Source: Paenibacillus hunanensis (GTDB lineage Bacteria > Bacillota > Bacilli > Paenibacillales > Paenibacillaceae). Taken from it: a DNA stretch of 64,000 nt. The stretch covers positions 372,001-436,000 of the forward strand of contig NZ_BMMB01000006.1 in NCBI RefSeq assembly GCF_014645615.1. The letters are read 5' to 3'. Under the pieces are notes generated by a model. That model did not search any database and had not been told where the DNA came from. It worked only from the letters and a program-made list of their open reading frames with translations. This document shows, piece by piece, positions 25,654 to 35,074 of this stretch. The stretch's first letter is position 1. Each line of letters opens with the position of its first letter. The translations under genes were made by a program, and so were the position numbers.

Positions 25654-27125
25654 TGAATGCTCCTGAAACATATCAAGGTCTGCCGGTCGTTGTAATCGGA
25701 TTAGCACGTAGTGGTGTGGAAGCAGCGAAGGCGCTTCACCGTCTAGGTGCGATTGTTACTGTAAATGATCTCAAGCCAAGAGAACAGTCGCCAGAAGCGG
25801 CAGAGCTGGAGGGACTGGGGATTGAGGTCATTTGTGGTGGACATCCTGATGGATTGATTCATGCTGACGTTGCACTTCTTGTCAAAAATCCAGGTATTCC
25901 TTATACTGCTCCGCCGATCAAGCAGGCGCTGGAGCTTGGACTGGAAATCATTACTGAGGTCGAGCTTGCGTATAAGCTGTCTGATATTCCAATGATCGGT
26001 ATTACCGGATCGAATGGTAAAACGACAACCACCACCTGGGTGGGCAAAATGCTAGAAGCGAGCAATCTGCATCCGATTGTTGGTGGAAATATCGGTATTC
26101 CGCTCTGTCAAGCGGTTGCCGAAGCTGATCCAGCTGTAAAGCCAACGATTGTTGCAGAGCTAAGCAGCTTTCAGCTGAAAGGCACACAGGACTTTAGACC
26201 ACGTATTGCCTGTCTGCTAAATGTCGCCGAGACCCATCTCGATTATCACGGCTCGATGGATGATTATGTGGAATCCAAACGCAAAATTTTTGCCAATCAG
26301 ACTACTGGCGATACAGCCGTCTTAAACTGGGATGACAGCTATTGCCGTAGCATTATTCCATATATGGAAGCCGAGCATATTGTTCCGTTTTCCATTTACG
26401 AGGAGCTGGGGGCAAGCATCACTGCCGCATCGGCTAGTGCAAAAGCTCCTGCTGCTGCACTGTATGTAACGCCTTCTTTTATCGAAGGTGTCGATGATGA
26501 GCTAGAGCGTACCATCATGTATATCGATGGACAAACGGAGATTGCGATCATCCCTGTACATGAGCTAGGCATTCCCGGACGTTACAATGTAGCGAACGCG
26601 CTGGCTGCCTGTGCGATGGCAATCGCCGCTGGCTGTAAGCCAGAAGCGCTGGCTGAGCCATTACGCGCATTCCGCGGTGTTGAGCATCGACTGGAATATG
26701 TGCGTCAGCATGATGGAGTGGATTACTATAACAATTCCAAAGCGACCAACGCGAGAGCAACGATAATGGCGCTGTCGGCATTTCAGGATCAGGATATCGT
26801 CCTGATTGCAGGTGGATTGGATCGCGGCTCGGATTATATGGAGCTTATGCCTACCTTCCAGAGTGGAGTTAAAGGAATCGTGCTGCTTGGACAAACGCGC
26901 CATAAGCTAGCACAGGTTGCCGAGCTGGCTGGCATTGCGGATATTGCAGTAATCGATGAAGCTGAAGACACAGTCGCTGCCATCGAGGGCGCAGTACTAG
27001 CTGCAAGCAAGATGGCAAGCAAGGGTGATATTGTGCTATTATCTCCAGCATGTGCAAGCTGGGATATGTTCACATCGTATGAAGTACGCGGTGACCAGTT
27101 TAAAGCCGCAGTGCACAAGCTGTAA
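25653..27125 (+). CDS. murD: UDP-N-acetylmuramoyl-L-alanine--D-glutamate ligase
   Basis: 490-residue MurD, the ligase adding D-glutamate to UDP-MurNAc-L-Ala. N-terminal Rossmann-like VVIGLARSGVEAAKAL, ATP loop GITGSNGKTTTTTWVG near residue 115, AELSSFQL, and YNNSKATNARAT in the C-terminal part. About 40 residues longer than B. subtilis MurD, mainly an Ala-rich insertion around residues 255-270 (SITAASASAKAPAAA). It starts in overlap with mraY. In sporulating Bacilli spoVE comes next; here a 147-base gap leads directly to murG. Confidence 0.94.
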   Translation: MNAPETYQGLPVVVIGLARSGVEAAKALHRLGAIVTVNDLKPREQSPEAAELEGLGIEVICGGHPDGLIHADVALLVKNPGIPYTAPPIKQALELGLEIITEVELAYKLSDIPMIGITGSNGKTTTTTWVGKMLEASNLHPIVGGNIGIPLCQAVAEADPAVKPTIVAELSSFQLKGTQDFRPRIACLLNVAETHLDYHGSMDDYVESKRKIFANQTTGDTAVLNWDDSYCRSIIPYMEAEHIVPFSIYEELGASITAASASAKAPAAALYVTPSFIEGVDDELERTIMYIDGQTEIAIIPVHELGIPGRYNVANALAACAMAIAAGCKPEALAEPLRAFRGVEHRLEYVRQHDGVDYYNNSKATNARATIMALSAFQDQDIVLIAGGLDRGSDYMELMPTFQSGVKGIVLLGQTRHKLAQVAELAGIADIAVIDEAEDTVAAIEGAVLAASKMASKGDIVLLSPACASWDMFTSYEVRGDQFKAAVHKL

Positions 27126-27272
27126 TACACATTGGCAGACAAGGATGTATATCAGGCAAAGAGGCATGTAATAAACGGCTTAGCTTCTCTCCTGATCCAT
27201 CTTATCTTATATACCATAGCTTTAGAGTTGCGATGAGTGATATACCATTCCATTTCGAAAGGGGGTTCGATT

Positions 27273-28400
27273 ATGCGAATTATTTTAACCGGAGGCGGTA
27301 CAGGTGGACATATCTATCCTGCGCTGGCGATTGCTGAGCAATGCAGAGAGCAGGGCATCAAAGCTGAATTTCTGTATATCGGCGGTAAACGGGGATTGGA
27401 AACGAAAATTGTGCCTGAGGCCAAAATTCGTTTTGAATCCATCGACATTACCGGATTCCGAAGGAGTCTGTTTTCGCTTGAAAATATTAGAACAATTAAT
27501 CGCTTCATTCAGGGTGTGAAAATTTCAAAAAAGCTCATCCGTGAATTTCGCCCTGATATTGTGATCGGTACAGGTGGTTATGTATGCGGGCCTGTCGTGT
27601 ATGCGGCAGCCAAGCTAGGCATCCCTACTCTAGTGCATGAGCAAAATGCGATTCCAGGCTTAACGAATTTATTTTTAAGCGGATATGCCAATACGGTAGC
27701 GGTAAGCTTTGAAGATGCATTGCCTCGCTTCAAGCGCGCCAAGCGTGTACTATTTACCGGTAATCCGCGTGCCACGATGGTTCAGCATGCTGACCGTGAA
27801 CGTGGGCTTGCCTCACTGGGACTGCCTGCTGATGCACAGATTGTGCTGATGGTTGGCGGTAGCCGCGGTGCCAGAGCGCTCGTAGAGGCGATGGTACAGG
27901 CTGCACCACTGCTAGAGCAAAAGCCGGATGTGCATTACGTATTTGTGACCGGTGAAATTTATTATGATGAGATCTATGAGCGCATTGAGGAAGCGGTTGA
28001 GACCATTCCGACGAATCTGCACGTACTTCCGTATATTCCTAATATGCCGGAGGTGCTAGCAGCGACATCGCTGTTAATCGGTCGTGCAGGTGCCTCATCA
28101 CTGGCGGAAATTACGTCGCTGGGCACACCGTCAATCTTGATTCCATCTCCCAATGTAACCAACAATCATCAGGAGGCGAATGCGTTAGCTTTGAAAAAAG
28201 CCGGTGCAGCCGAGATGCTGCTGGAGCGTGATCTGAGCGGACAATCGCTCGTCACCATTGTAGATCGCATCATGAATGATAAGCAGGAGCGCAAGCGAAT
28301 GTCCGAAGCTTCATCGGCGCTAGGAACGCCACAATCTGCATTCCTGTTACTAGAGGAAATGCAGCGTCTGATTGCTGAAAAGAAAGCAGACAAGCACTGA
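27273..28400 (+). CDS. murG: UDP-N-acetylglucosamine--undecaprenyl-diphospho-MurNAc-pentapeptide GlcNAc transferase
   Basis: 375-residue peripheral membrane GT28 enzyme that makes lipid II from lipid I. N-terminal glycine loop LTGGGTGGHIYPALA, HEQNAIPGLTN, the second glycine-rich loop VGGSRGARAL and the donor-binding GRAGASSLAEI with NHQEANA further on. Start ATG at 27273 behind a GGGGG site. murB, which often follows murG in this cluster, is absent; divIB follows after 100 bases. Confidence 0.95.
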   Translation: MRIILTGGGTGGHIYPALAIAEQCREQGIKAEFLYIGGKRGLETKIVPEAKIRFESIDITGFRRSLFSLENIRTINRFIQGVKISKKLIREFRPDIVIGTGGYVCGPVVYAAAKLGIPTLVHEQNAIPGLTNLFLSGYANTVAVSFEDALPRFKRAKRVLFTGNPRATMVQHADRERGLASLGLPADAQIVLMVGGSRGARALVEAMVQAAPLLEQKPDVHYVFVTGEIYYDEIYERIEEAVETIPTNLHVLPYIPNMPEVLAATSLLIGRAGASSLAEITSLGTPSILIPSPNVTNNHQEANALALKKAGAAEMLLERDLSGQSLVTIVDRIMNDKQERKRMSEASSALGTPQSAFLLLEEMQRLIAEKKADKH

Positions 28401-28500
28401 GCAGAGCCTCTACGGAGCATGATCGTGCTTACCGATGAACGGCAGCAAGGGGCTGCACATCTGTCGAGTGAACCGAAATACGAATTACTGGAGAACTGCC

Positions 28501-29301
28501 ATGCCTAAGCAAAAATTGATTGTATTACCGAAAAATGAACCTTCTGCCCAGATCGGACCGTCCTCCAAACGTAGACGAGGCTTTAGCCCACGCACCAGGT
28601 GGATTGTCATCCTGAGCATTTTGTTTGTTGTTGCGCTGGGTATCGTATTCTGGTTTTCGCCGATCGGCAAAATATCGCAGATTACGTTTACCGGCAATGC
28701 CTTTACCTCCAAAGAGGATTTGTTATCTGTGACACGGCTTGCCAAAGGGGATGCCTTCTATGGGATCTCGGCAGCGACGATCAAATCCAGATTAAAAACG
28801 ATTCCGGCAATTGAGGATGCGACGATTACGAAGGAATTTCCGGGCAAAATCGATATTCATGTTACCGAATATCCGGTTGTTGCCTATGAACTGGCTACAT
28901 CTGGCGAGCTAACGGCTATTTTGCAGAACGGTTCCTCCGTACGTGCAGATGATCGCGGCGTCGCTGTAGAGAAGCCTGTGCTTACCCAGTGGGCGGATTA
29001 CCAGAAGGAAAAGGTGGCGCTGTGCAAGGTGCTGGGCACGATTCCGAATGAGCTAACGTCAGACATATCAGAAATTATGCCATCGCCAACTCCATCGTTT
29101 CCCGATCGTATTATGATCTATACGCGTTCTCAGTTTGAGGTCATTACGAGTATTTCACTCCTGGCAGACAAGGTCGAGTATTTGAATCAGGTCATTGAGA
29201 CACAGCCACCGGGTATTATCACGATGCTGGAAGCCGATTCATACACACCATTTGTTCCACAGGACGCGGAAGGCGAAGCAGACGGTACAGGAACACAATG
29301 A
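28501..29301 (+). CDS. divIB: Cell division protein DivIB/FtsQ
   Basis: 266-residue bitopic membrane protein. A basic cytoplasmic N-terminus with KRRRGFSPRTRW precedes a single membrane helix (IVILSILFVVALGIVFWF, about residues 38-56) and a POTRA domain (ISQITFTGNAFTSKEDLLSVTRL), followed by the FtsQ-type beta domain. It is a divisome scaffold acting with FtsL and DivIC. Start at 28501 follows GGAG. The C-terminal tail is acidic and Gly-rich. The genes ylxW, ylxX and sbp that follow in B. subtilis are missing. Confidence 0.9.
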   Translation: MPKQKLIVLPKNEPSAQIGPSSKRRRGFSPRTRWIVILSILFVVALGIVFWFSPIGKISQITFTGNAFTSKEDLLSVTRLAKGDAFYGISAATIKSRLKTIPAIEDATITKEFPGKIDIHVTEYPVVAYELATSGELTAILQNGSSVRADDRGVAVEKPVLTQWADYQKEKVALCKVLGTIPNELTSDISEIMPSPTPSFPDRIMIYTRSQFEVITSISLLADKVEYLNQVIETQPPGIITMLEADSYTPFVPQDAEGEADGTGTQ

Positions 29302-29585
29302 TATGTATAGCGGTTCTATCCGTGATGTAAATGCTGCTTGTAAGCATCGATTTGCCTGTAATCGCGCTGGATATGATGTCGGCACTTTCTGTGTAGCCGG
29401 AAAAATGCTAGAATAAGTTTGGCAGATATTAAAGTTTTGTAAACTTTGAATCCCATATGGTTCAGCCATGAATGTGTAACGGTACAATCGTTCTTTTTTC
29501 TTTAAACTTTTACAGCTTCATAGGGAATCTAAAGTTAACAACAGATATTAAAAAGTTTGCAGAAAAAAGAGGGAAAGTATGGACC

Positions 29586-29717
29586 ATGTTGAATACTACT
29601 GTAGAGAGCAATATTAAAAAATGTTTTTCGGAAATTGAATTTCCAGTTCGATTCAATCGGTCGGAATTAAGGAAATTCGCCATTTTATGGAATTTGCAGG
29701 AGGTGCCAGGGGCTTGA
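29586..29717 (+). CDS. Candidate 43-residue small ORF coupled to ftsA
   Basis: A 43-codon frame whose TGA stop (29715-29717) overlaps the TTG start of ftsA (29714) as TTGA. GAGGG lies about ten bases before its ATG. The peptide is basic and mixed, with no membrane helix or family I know. It could be a leader whose translation delivers ribosomes to ftsA, or a chance frame. The rest of the gap 29302-29585 is AT-rich with no other supported feature; ftsA promoters are expected there but none is clear. Confidence 0.25.
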   Translation: MLNTTVESNIKKCFSEIEFPVRFNRSELRKFAILWNLQEVPGA

Positions 29718-30970
29718 GCAACAATGACATCATTGTTAGTTTGGACATCGGTACATCCAAAGTTCGTGCTATTATCGGGGAAATTAACAATGGAACCTTT
29801 AATATTATTGGAGTTGGATCTGCCGACTCGGAAGGGATTCGCAAAGGCGCAATCGTGGATATTGACCAGACTGTGCAATCCATCCGAAATGCAGTTGATC
29901 ATGCTGAGCGTATGGTCGGCATTCAAATATCTGAAGTAATCGTGGGTATTTCCGGAAATCATATCGGACTTCAAACGAGCCATGGAGTTGTAGCCGTATC
30001 CAACGAAGATCGTGAAATTGGCGAAGAGGATATCGAACGGGTGCTGAAGGCTGCGGAAGTCATTGCACTTCCTCCTGAACGTGAAATTATCGATGTTGTC
30101 GCCAAACAGTATGTCGTGGATGGACTGGAAGGAATTCAGGACCCACGCGGAATGATCGGCGTACGACTGGAAGTAGAAGCTACCATCATCACTGGCGCGA
30201 AAACCTCTATTCACAATTTACTTCGCTGTGTGGAAAAAGCAGATCTGCATATTAAGGATCTGGTGCTAATCTCTCTTGGTGCAGGTCAACTGGCTCTGTC
30301 CAAGGATGAAAAGACGATGGGTGCTGTGCTTGTAGATATCGGCGCGGGCTCATCCACAATCGCGGTATTCGAGGAAGGAGCGCTTAAAGCAACATCCACG
30401 TTGCCGATTGGCGGCGAGTTCGTAACGAATGACATCGCATACGGACTTCGTACTCTGACGGAGAATGCCGAAAAGGTGAAGCTGAAATATGGCTGTGCAC
30501 TTGTTGAAGAAGCGGCAGCAGATGTCGTGTTCAAGGTGCAGCGTATCGGCAGCAATGTCGATAAGGAGTTTACCCAGCAAGATCTGGCTGCTATTATTGA
30601 GCCGCGTGTACAGGAAATCTTCGAGCTGATTCGTCAGGAAGTTGTACGGCTCGGTTACCATGAGCTTCCTGGTGGTTATATACTCACAGGAGGTACAGTT
30701 TCGATGCCGGGCGTGCTTGAGATCGCTCGCGAGGAGCTGGCGGCTTCTGTACGGGTAGCAGTTCCTGATTATATCGGTGTACGCGATCCTGCTTATACAA
30801 GCGGAGTAGGTATTTTGTATAATGTAATCCGTAATATTCGCGGTGGCGGCAGTACGGCTGGTGCAAGCAAAAAGGCACCTGCACGCAACAAGGCCGCATC
30901 GACCCCGGAGAGCAGCGCAAAACCGGGCTTGATTGAACGGCTCAAAAACATGTTCAGTGAATTTATCTGA
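29714..30970 (+). CDS. ftsA: Cell division protein FtsA
   Basis: 418-residue actin-like ATPase that tethers FtsZ filaments to the membrane. Motifs: SLDIGTSKVRAIIGE (phosphate 1), VDIGAGSSTIAVFE (phosphate 2), the TGGTVSMPGVLEIA adenosine motif, and a C-terminal amphipathic membrane helix (GLIERLKNMFSEFI). The TTG at 29714 is chosen because AGGAGGT (29698-29704) is nine bases upstream and the product then begins at the usual point before DIIVSLDIGTS; the ATG at 29687 lies before that site. ftsZ follows after 59 bases. Confidence 0.93.
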   Translation: MSNNDIIVSLDIGTSKVRAIIGEINNGTFNIIGVGSADSEGIRKGAIVDIDQTVQSIRNAVDHAERMVGIQISEVIVGISGNHIGLQTSHGVVAVSNEDREIGEEDIERVLKAAEVIALPPEREIIDVVAKQYVVDGLEGIQDPRGMIGVRLEVEATIITGAKTSIHNLLRCVEKADLHIKDLVLISLGAGQLALSKDEKTMGAVLVDIGAGSSTIAVFEEGALKATSTLPIGGEFVTNDIAYGLRTLTENAEKVKLKYGCALVEEAAADVVFKVQRIGSNVDKEFTQQDLAAIIEPRVQEIFELIRQEVVRLGYHELPGGYILTGGTVSMPGVLEIAREELAASVRVAVPDYIGVRDPAYTSGVGILYNVIRNIRGGGSTAGASKKAPARNKAASTPESSAKPGLIERLKNMFSEFI

Positions 30971-31029
30971 TGAAGTTTATTCTAGCTGGAAAAGAGCCAT
31001 TCATGGACATTGAGGGGGAGATGGGATAG

Positions 31030-32169
31030 ATGTTGGAATTCGATTTTGAAATGGAAAGCCTGGCCCAGATTAAGGTCATCGGCGTAGGTGGCGGCGGAAG
31101 CAATGCCGTGAACCGTATGATCGAAAATGGTGTACAAGGCGTAGAATTTATAACGGTAAATACAGATGCACAGGCACTGCATCTGGCGAAATCCGAGCAT
31201 AAGCTGCAAATCGGTGATAAGCTGACTCGTGGACTTGGCGCTGGCGCTAATCCTGAAGTAGGTAAAAAAGCAGCTGAGGAATCTCGCGATCTGATCAGCA
31301 ACACACTCAAAGGTGCAGATATGGTATTCGTTACTGCTGGTATGGGTGGCGGTACAGGTACAGGGGCTGCTCCAGTGATTGCTGAGATCGCTAGAGAATG
31401 CGGCGCGCTGACTGTGGGCGTAGTAACTCGTCCATTTACCTTTGAAGGACGCAAACGCTTCTCTCATGCAGAGCAGGGCATCGAAGCACTGAAGGAAAAA
31501 GTAGACACACTGATCGTGATTCCAAACGATCGTTTGCTCGAAATCGTCGATAAAAAGACGCCGATGCTGGAAGCATTCCGTGAAGCGGATAATGTACTGC
31601 GTCAAGCGGTTCAGGGTATTTCTGACCTGATCGCTGTACCGGGACTAATCAACCTTGACTTTGCCGATGTAAAAACAATCATGACCGAGCGTGGCTCTGC
31701 ATTGATGGGTATCGGTGAAGCAACAGGTGAGAACCGTGCGGCTGAAGCAGCACGTAAAGCGATTATGAGCCCACTGCTTGAAACCTCGATTGAGGGTGCA
31801 CGCGGTGTGATCATGAACATCACAGGGGGTACGAACCTGTCCCTGTACGAAGTAAATGAAGCGGCTGAGATCGTAACAAGCGCTTCCGATCCAGAAGTGA
31901 ATATGATCTTTGGTGCGATTATCGACGAGAACCTGAAGGAAGAAATTAAGGTAACCGTCATCGCCACTGGATTTGAGCATAAGCCTGCACAGCCGTTGCA
32001 GCCTGCACGCCGTCCAGCAGCAAGCCAGCAGCCACAAAGCTCCAGCGAGCCTGTTGAAGAAAAAGCGCCTAATCCGCGCCAATTCAACAACAATCAGCAG
32101 CAGCCAAGCGGCGATCAATTGGACATTCCGACCTTCCTGCGTAATCGTTCCCGTCATAAAAACGACTAG
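31030..32169 (+). CDS. ftsZ: Cell division protein FtsZ
   Basis: 379-residue tubulin-like GTPase that forms the division ring. It has the N-terminal IGVGGGGSNAVNRM, the tubulin signature GGGTGTGAAPVIA near residue 106, the T7 loop NLDFADVKTIM, a Pro/Gln-rich linker, and the conserved C-terminal peptide LDIPTFLRNR, which binds FtsA and SepF. GGGGG precedes the ATG. In spore formers spoIIGA-sigE-sigG follows; here only a terminator and 259 bases separate it from pgeF. Confidence 0.97.
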   Translation: MLEFDFEMESLAQIKVIGVGGGGSNAVNRMIENGVQGVEFITVNTDAQALHLAKSEHKLQIGDKLTRGLGAGANPEVGKKAAEESRDLISNTLKGADMVFVTAGMGGGTGTGAAPVIAEIARECGALTVGVVTRPFTFEGRKRFSHAEQGIEALKEKVDTLIVIPNDRLLEIVDKKTPMLEAFREADNVLRQAVQGISDLIAVPGLINLDFADVKTIMTERGSALMGIGEATGENRAAEAARKAIMSPLLETSIEGARGVIMNITGGTNLSLYEVNEAAEIVTSASDPEVNMIFGAIIDENLKEEIKVTVIATGFEHKPAQPLQPARRPAASQQPQSSSEPVEEKAPNPRQFNNNQQQPSGDQLDIPTFLRNRSRHKND

Positions 32170-32203
32170 AACCTTGCCTGCGCAGGGCATTACAGGTTAC
32201 GAT

Positions 32204-32240
32204 AAAAGGACTTGTTTTCTGCGGAAAACAGGTCCTTTTT
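32204..32240 (+). terminator. Terminator of the dcw cluster after ftsZ
   Basis: AAAGGACTTGTTTTC pairs with GAAAACAGGTCCTTTTT around TGCG, with one wobble, and ends in T residues, 35 bases after the ftsZ stop. Confidence 0.85.
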
Positions 32241-32243
32241 GTT

Positions 32244-32273
32244 TTGACATATAGGTGTAAGCTGGCAGAATAT
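32244..32273 (+). promoter_or_regulatory. Candidate promoter of the pgeF-yggS-sepF-yggT operon
   Basis: TTGACA (32244-32249) and GAATAT (32268-32273), 18-base spacer, directly behind the ftsZ terminator. The -10 box is weak. Confidence 0.4.
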
Positions 32274-32428
32274 GCTACAGTAATAAATACAGCTATCAAA
32301 ATAGGTGCGCAGCGTCATCGCATGATAACAATGTCAGATTGAGTTGTATTTTGATGTACTAACAAGGAATGATGAGCGGACGGGCTCATTGAACATAACG
32401 ATAGATCATCAGGATAGCGAGGTGTAGG

Positions 32429-33286
32429 ATGGAGCCGTTTCAAAGTAATTGGCAAACAGGCGTAACGGAGCAGCGTCCAGAGCTGTTTCTGCTAAGCGGT
32501 AAAGAATGGAGCGATGGAATTAGTGCTGGCTTTACCGGAAGGCGTGGAGGCATCAGCAAGGCGCCATATGATTCCTTTAATCTTGCTTATCATGTAGAGG
32601 ATCAGCCAGAGGATGTACTGGAGAATCGACGTTTGCTATGTCAGCAGCTTGGCTTTGATCCTAAAGGTTGGGTGTGTGGTGAGCAGGTACATAGCAATCA
32701 TATTGCCTGTGTGACCGCAGAGGATTCAGGCAAGGGCTGGGCAGATCGAGCAAGTGCCTTTCAGGATACAGATGGCTTAATTACCAATGTACCGGGCATA
32801 CTGCTGACTTCCTTTTACGCGGATTGTGTGCCATTATATTTTATAGACCCTGTTCGGCGTGTCGTTGGGCTTGCTCATGCGGGCTGGAAAGGTACAGTCG
32901 CTGATATTGCAGGTGAGATGATTCGCACGATGGAGCGTCAATATGGCAGTCAAGCTGCTGATCTGCGTGCAGCGATCGGGCCATCGATCGGGATGGGACA
33001 ATATGAAGTCGATGAGCGCGTCATGGAGCATGTCGATGTTTGGACAGGCAGGCTTGAGGGTAATGGACAAGTGCCTACATATGCAAAATCCGGCGCTCCG
33101 GGCAAAACGTGGCTTGATTTAAAACAATTAAACCGTGAATTGATGATTTTTGCAGGAATACAGCCTCAGCATATCGAAGTTAGTCAGTGGTGTACGCACG
33201 AACGCCATGATCTATTCTTTTCTTATCGTGCAGATGGCGGTCGTACAGGCCGCATGGCAAGCTGGGCTGGTATAGAAACGGAGTGA
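32429..33286 (+). CDS. pgeF: PgeF/YlmD family multicopper polyphenol oxidase-like (laccase domain) protein
   Basis: 285-residue protein of the PgeF/YfiH/LACC1 family. In E. coli it corrects misincorporated L-Ser in peptidoglycan precursors, and family members act on purine nucleosides. Landmarks: GFTGRRGGISKAPYDSFNLAYHVED, CGEQVHSNHI, FYADCVPLYFID with the metal-binding Cys, LAHAGWKGTVADI, AIGPSIGMGQYEV and the C-terminal CTHERHDLFFSYRADGGRTGR. It starts an operon with yggS, sepF and yggT, as ylmD does in B. subtilis. Confidence 0.9.
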   Translation: MEPFQSNWQTGVTEQRPELFLLSGKEWSDGISAGFTGRRGGISKAPYDSFNLAYHVEDQPEDVLENRRLLCQQLGFDPKGWVCGEQVHSNHIACVTAEDSGKGWADRASAFQDTDGLITNVPGILLTSFYADCVPLYFIDPVRRVVGLAHAGWKGTVADIAGEMIRTMERQYGSQAADLRAAIGPSIGMGQYEVDERVMEHVDVWTGRLEGNGQVPTYAKSGAPGKTWLDLKQLNRELMIFAGIQPQHIEVSQWCTHERHDLFFSYRADGGRTGRMASWAGIETE

Positions 33287-33293
33287 CTACAGA

Positions 33294-33983
33294 TTGGGAT
33301 TGCAGGAACGAATCGCTCAAGTAGAGCAGCGCATTCAAGCCGCTTGTGAGCGCAGTGGACGCCAGGCAAGTGACGTACAGATGGTAGCCGTAACGAAATA
33401 CGTATCGACCGAGAAAACGGGTCAGGTGCTGGATGCGGGACTGATTCATCTGGGCGAAAATCGCTGGCAAAATGCGAAGGATAAATGGGAAGCGCTGCAT
33501 GAACGTGGAGTATGGCATTTTATCGGACATTTGCAGACAAACAAGGTCAAGGATGTTATCGGCAAGTTTGAATATATTCATTCGTTGGATCGATTATCGC
33601 TAGCGAAGGAGCTGGAGAAAAAAGCAGCCGAGCTGGAGCTGATCGTGAAGGTGTTTGTACAGATTAATGTATCGGGTGAGGAGTCCAAGTATGGTCTTGC
33701 ACCGGAAGCGGTAGAGGACTTTTTCCAAGCCTTACAGCAGATGCCGCATCTGAAGGTAGTCGGTCTGATGACGATGGCGCCTGAGGTGGACGAGCCAGAA
33801 CAGACGCGTCCGGTATTCAGAGGGTTGCGTGAGCTGAGAGATCAGCTTAATACGCTTGGATTAACGGCAGAGCCGATCAAGCATCTGTCGATGGGGATGT
33901 CGGGTGATTTTGAGATTGCTGTTGAGGAAGGGGCGACATTTGTACGCCTCGGCTCGATCCTGGTTGGCAAAGAGGAGGATTAA
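33294..33983 (+). CDS. ylmE: YggS family pyridoxal phosphate homeostasis protein
   Basis: 229-residue single-domain PLP-binding barrel protein (YggS/PLPBP) that buffers the cofactor. The PLP Lys is in VAVTKYVS near residue 37. Further motifs: LGENRWQNAKDKWE, WHFIGHLQTNKVK, VNVSGEESKYGL and the phosphate-binding LSMGMSGDFEIAVEEGATFVRLGS. It starts with TTG at 33294 behind GGAG, seven bases after pgeF, and is followed by sepF two bases later. Confidence 0.92.
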   Translation: MGLQERIAQVEQRIQAACERSGRQASDVQMVAVTKYVSTEKTGQVLDAGLIHLGENRWQNAKDKWEALHERGVWHFIGHLQTNKVKDVIGKFEYIHSLDRLSLAKELEKKAAELELIVKVFVQINVSGEESKYGLAPEAVEDFFQALQQMPHLKVVGLMTMAPEVDEPEQTRPVFRGLRELRDQLNTLGLTAEPIKHLSMGMSGDFEIAVEEGATFVRLGSILVGKEED

Positions 33984-33985
33984 CG

Positions 33986-34435
33986 ATGGGTGTAATGAAT
34001 CGGTTTATGAATTTTCTCGGGCTTCAGGAGGAAGAGGAAGTTGTAGAACGCGAGCAGATTATCGAAGAAGAAGTCGATTCTCGTGAAACTTCTCCTGCGG
34101 ATGCACGTAGAAACAGTAGAGCCAATAATGTCGTCAGTATTCATTCACAGAAAAATGTCAAAGTCATTTTGAACGAGCCGCGCAGCTATGATGAAGCTCA
34201 GGACATTGCAGATCATCTGCGTTCGCATCGCTCGGTGATCGTCAATTTGCAGCGTGTTCGTAACGATCAGGCGCTGCGTATTATCGATTTTATGAGCGGT
34301 ACGGTCTATGCACTGGGTGGTAGCATTTCCAAGATCGGCGGCAACATTTTCCTGTGTACACCGGATACAGTCGAAATCGAGGGCACAATCGCTGAGATTA
34401 TGAGCGACGATTTTGATTATAACAAGATGAGGTGA
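33986..34435 (+). CDS. sepF: Cell division protein SepF
   Basis: 149-residue SepF. The N-terminus is an amphipathic membrane-binding helix (VMNRFMNFLGL), followed by an acidic linker and the SepF core (NVKVILNEPRSYDEAQDIADHLR, VIVNLQRVRNDQALRIIDFMSGTVYALGGSISKIG) that polymerises into rings and binds the FtsZ tail. GAGGAGG precedes the ATG. Alternative membrane tether to FtsA. Confidence 0.95.
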   Translation: MGVMNRFMNFLGLQEEEEVVEREQIIEEEVDSRETSPADARRNSRANNVVSIHSQKNVKVILNEPRSYDEAQDIADHLRSHRSVIVNLQRVRNDQALRIIDFMSGTVYALGGSISKIGGNIFLCTPDTVEIEGTIAEIMSDDFDYNKMR

Positions 34436-34442
34436 TCGGAAG

Positions 34443-34712
34443 TTGAGCGTATTTTTCGAAATTCTCGGTATTGCATACCGAATCTACATGTACATGATTA
34501 TTATCTATATCCTGATGTCCTGGCTGCCTAGTGCTCGTGAGAGCTCTTTTGGTCAATTGCTGGCGCGTCTGGTTGAACCTTATCTTGCGCCTTTCCGTCG
34601 CTTTATTCCGCCAATCGGAGGCGTACTGGATATTTCGCCGATCGTCGCTCTGTTTGTATTACAGCTGGCGTTTAGCGGATTGATTTACCTGTTGCAAACG
34701 ATTTTGTTCTAA
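34443..34712 (+). CDS. ylmG: YggT family membrane protein
   Basis: 89-residue protein with two membrane helices (about residues 10-28 and 66-86) and the YggT signature between them: ILMSWLPSARESSFGQLLARLVEPYLAPFRRFIPP. It begins with TTG at 34443 behind GAGGTG at the end of sepF. The family has been linked to osmotic response and division-site proteins; function here is not shown. A terminator follows. Confidence 0.9.
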   Translation: MSVFFEILGIAYRIYMYMIIIYILMSWLPSARESSFGQLLARLVEPYLAPFRRFIPPIGGVLDISPIVALFVLQLAFSGLIYLLQTILF

Positions 34713-34757
34713 TCGGGTATTCATCGTTTGCACATGTACAGAATGTGTAAGGATTCA

Positions 34758-34820
34758 AAGCTGAAGCACCAAGCAGACAATAGTGGGACTGTTGCTCTGC
34801 TGCATGCTTCGGCTTTTTGC
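34758..34820 (+). terminator. Terminator after yggT
   Basis: AAGCTGAAGCA pairs with TGCTTCGGCTT, with an inner AGCAGACAATAG/CTGTTGCTCTGCT stem, followed by five T residues. The rest of the 362-base gap up to ylmH shows no gene. Confidence 0.75.
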
Positions 34821-35074
34821 TTTGGATAGGATTTGCTTGGAATAGACGATAGCTGGGTGAATAGAAGATAGCAGAGGAATGGGCTAATTCAGACTCAACC
34901 CATGAGCTACCTATGCAGTCATTCGAGCTTTATATAGCGATTAATTTTATCAAAGAGAGACAGCTGCTGAATGGAATAGATGATATAGACCAGATATCAG
35001 AGTGAAAAGTATCAGCGTAAAAGGTCATTGTACATCATCTATACAGCGGTCTGGAGGAAAGGTAGTTAGCAGGT

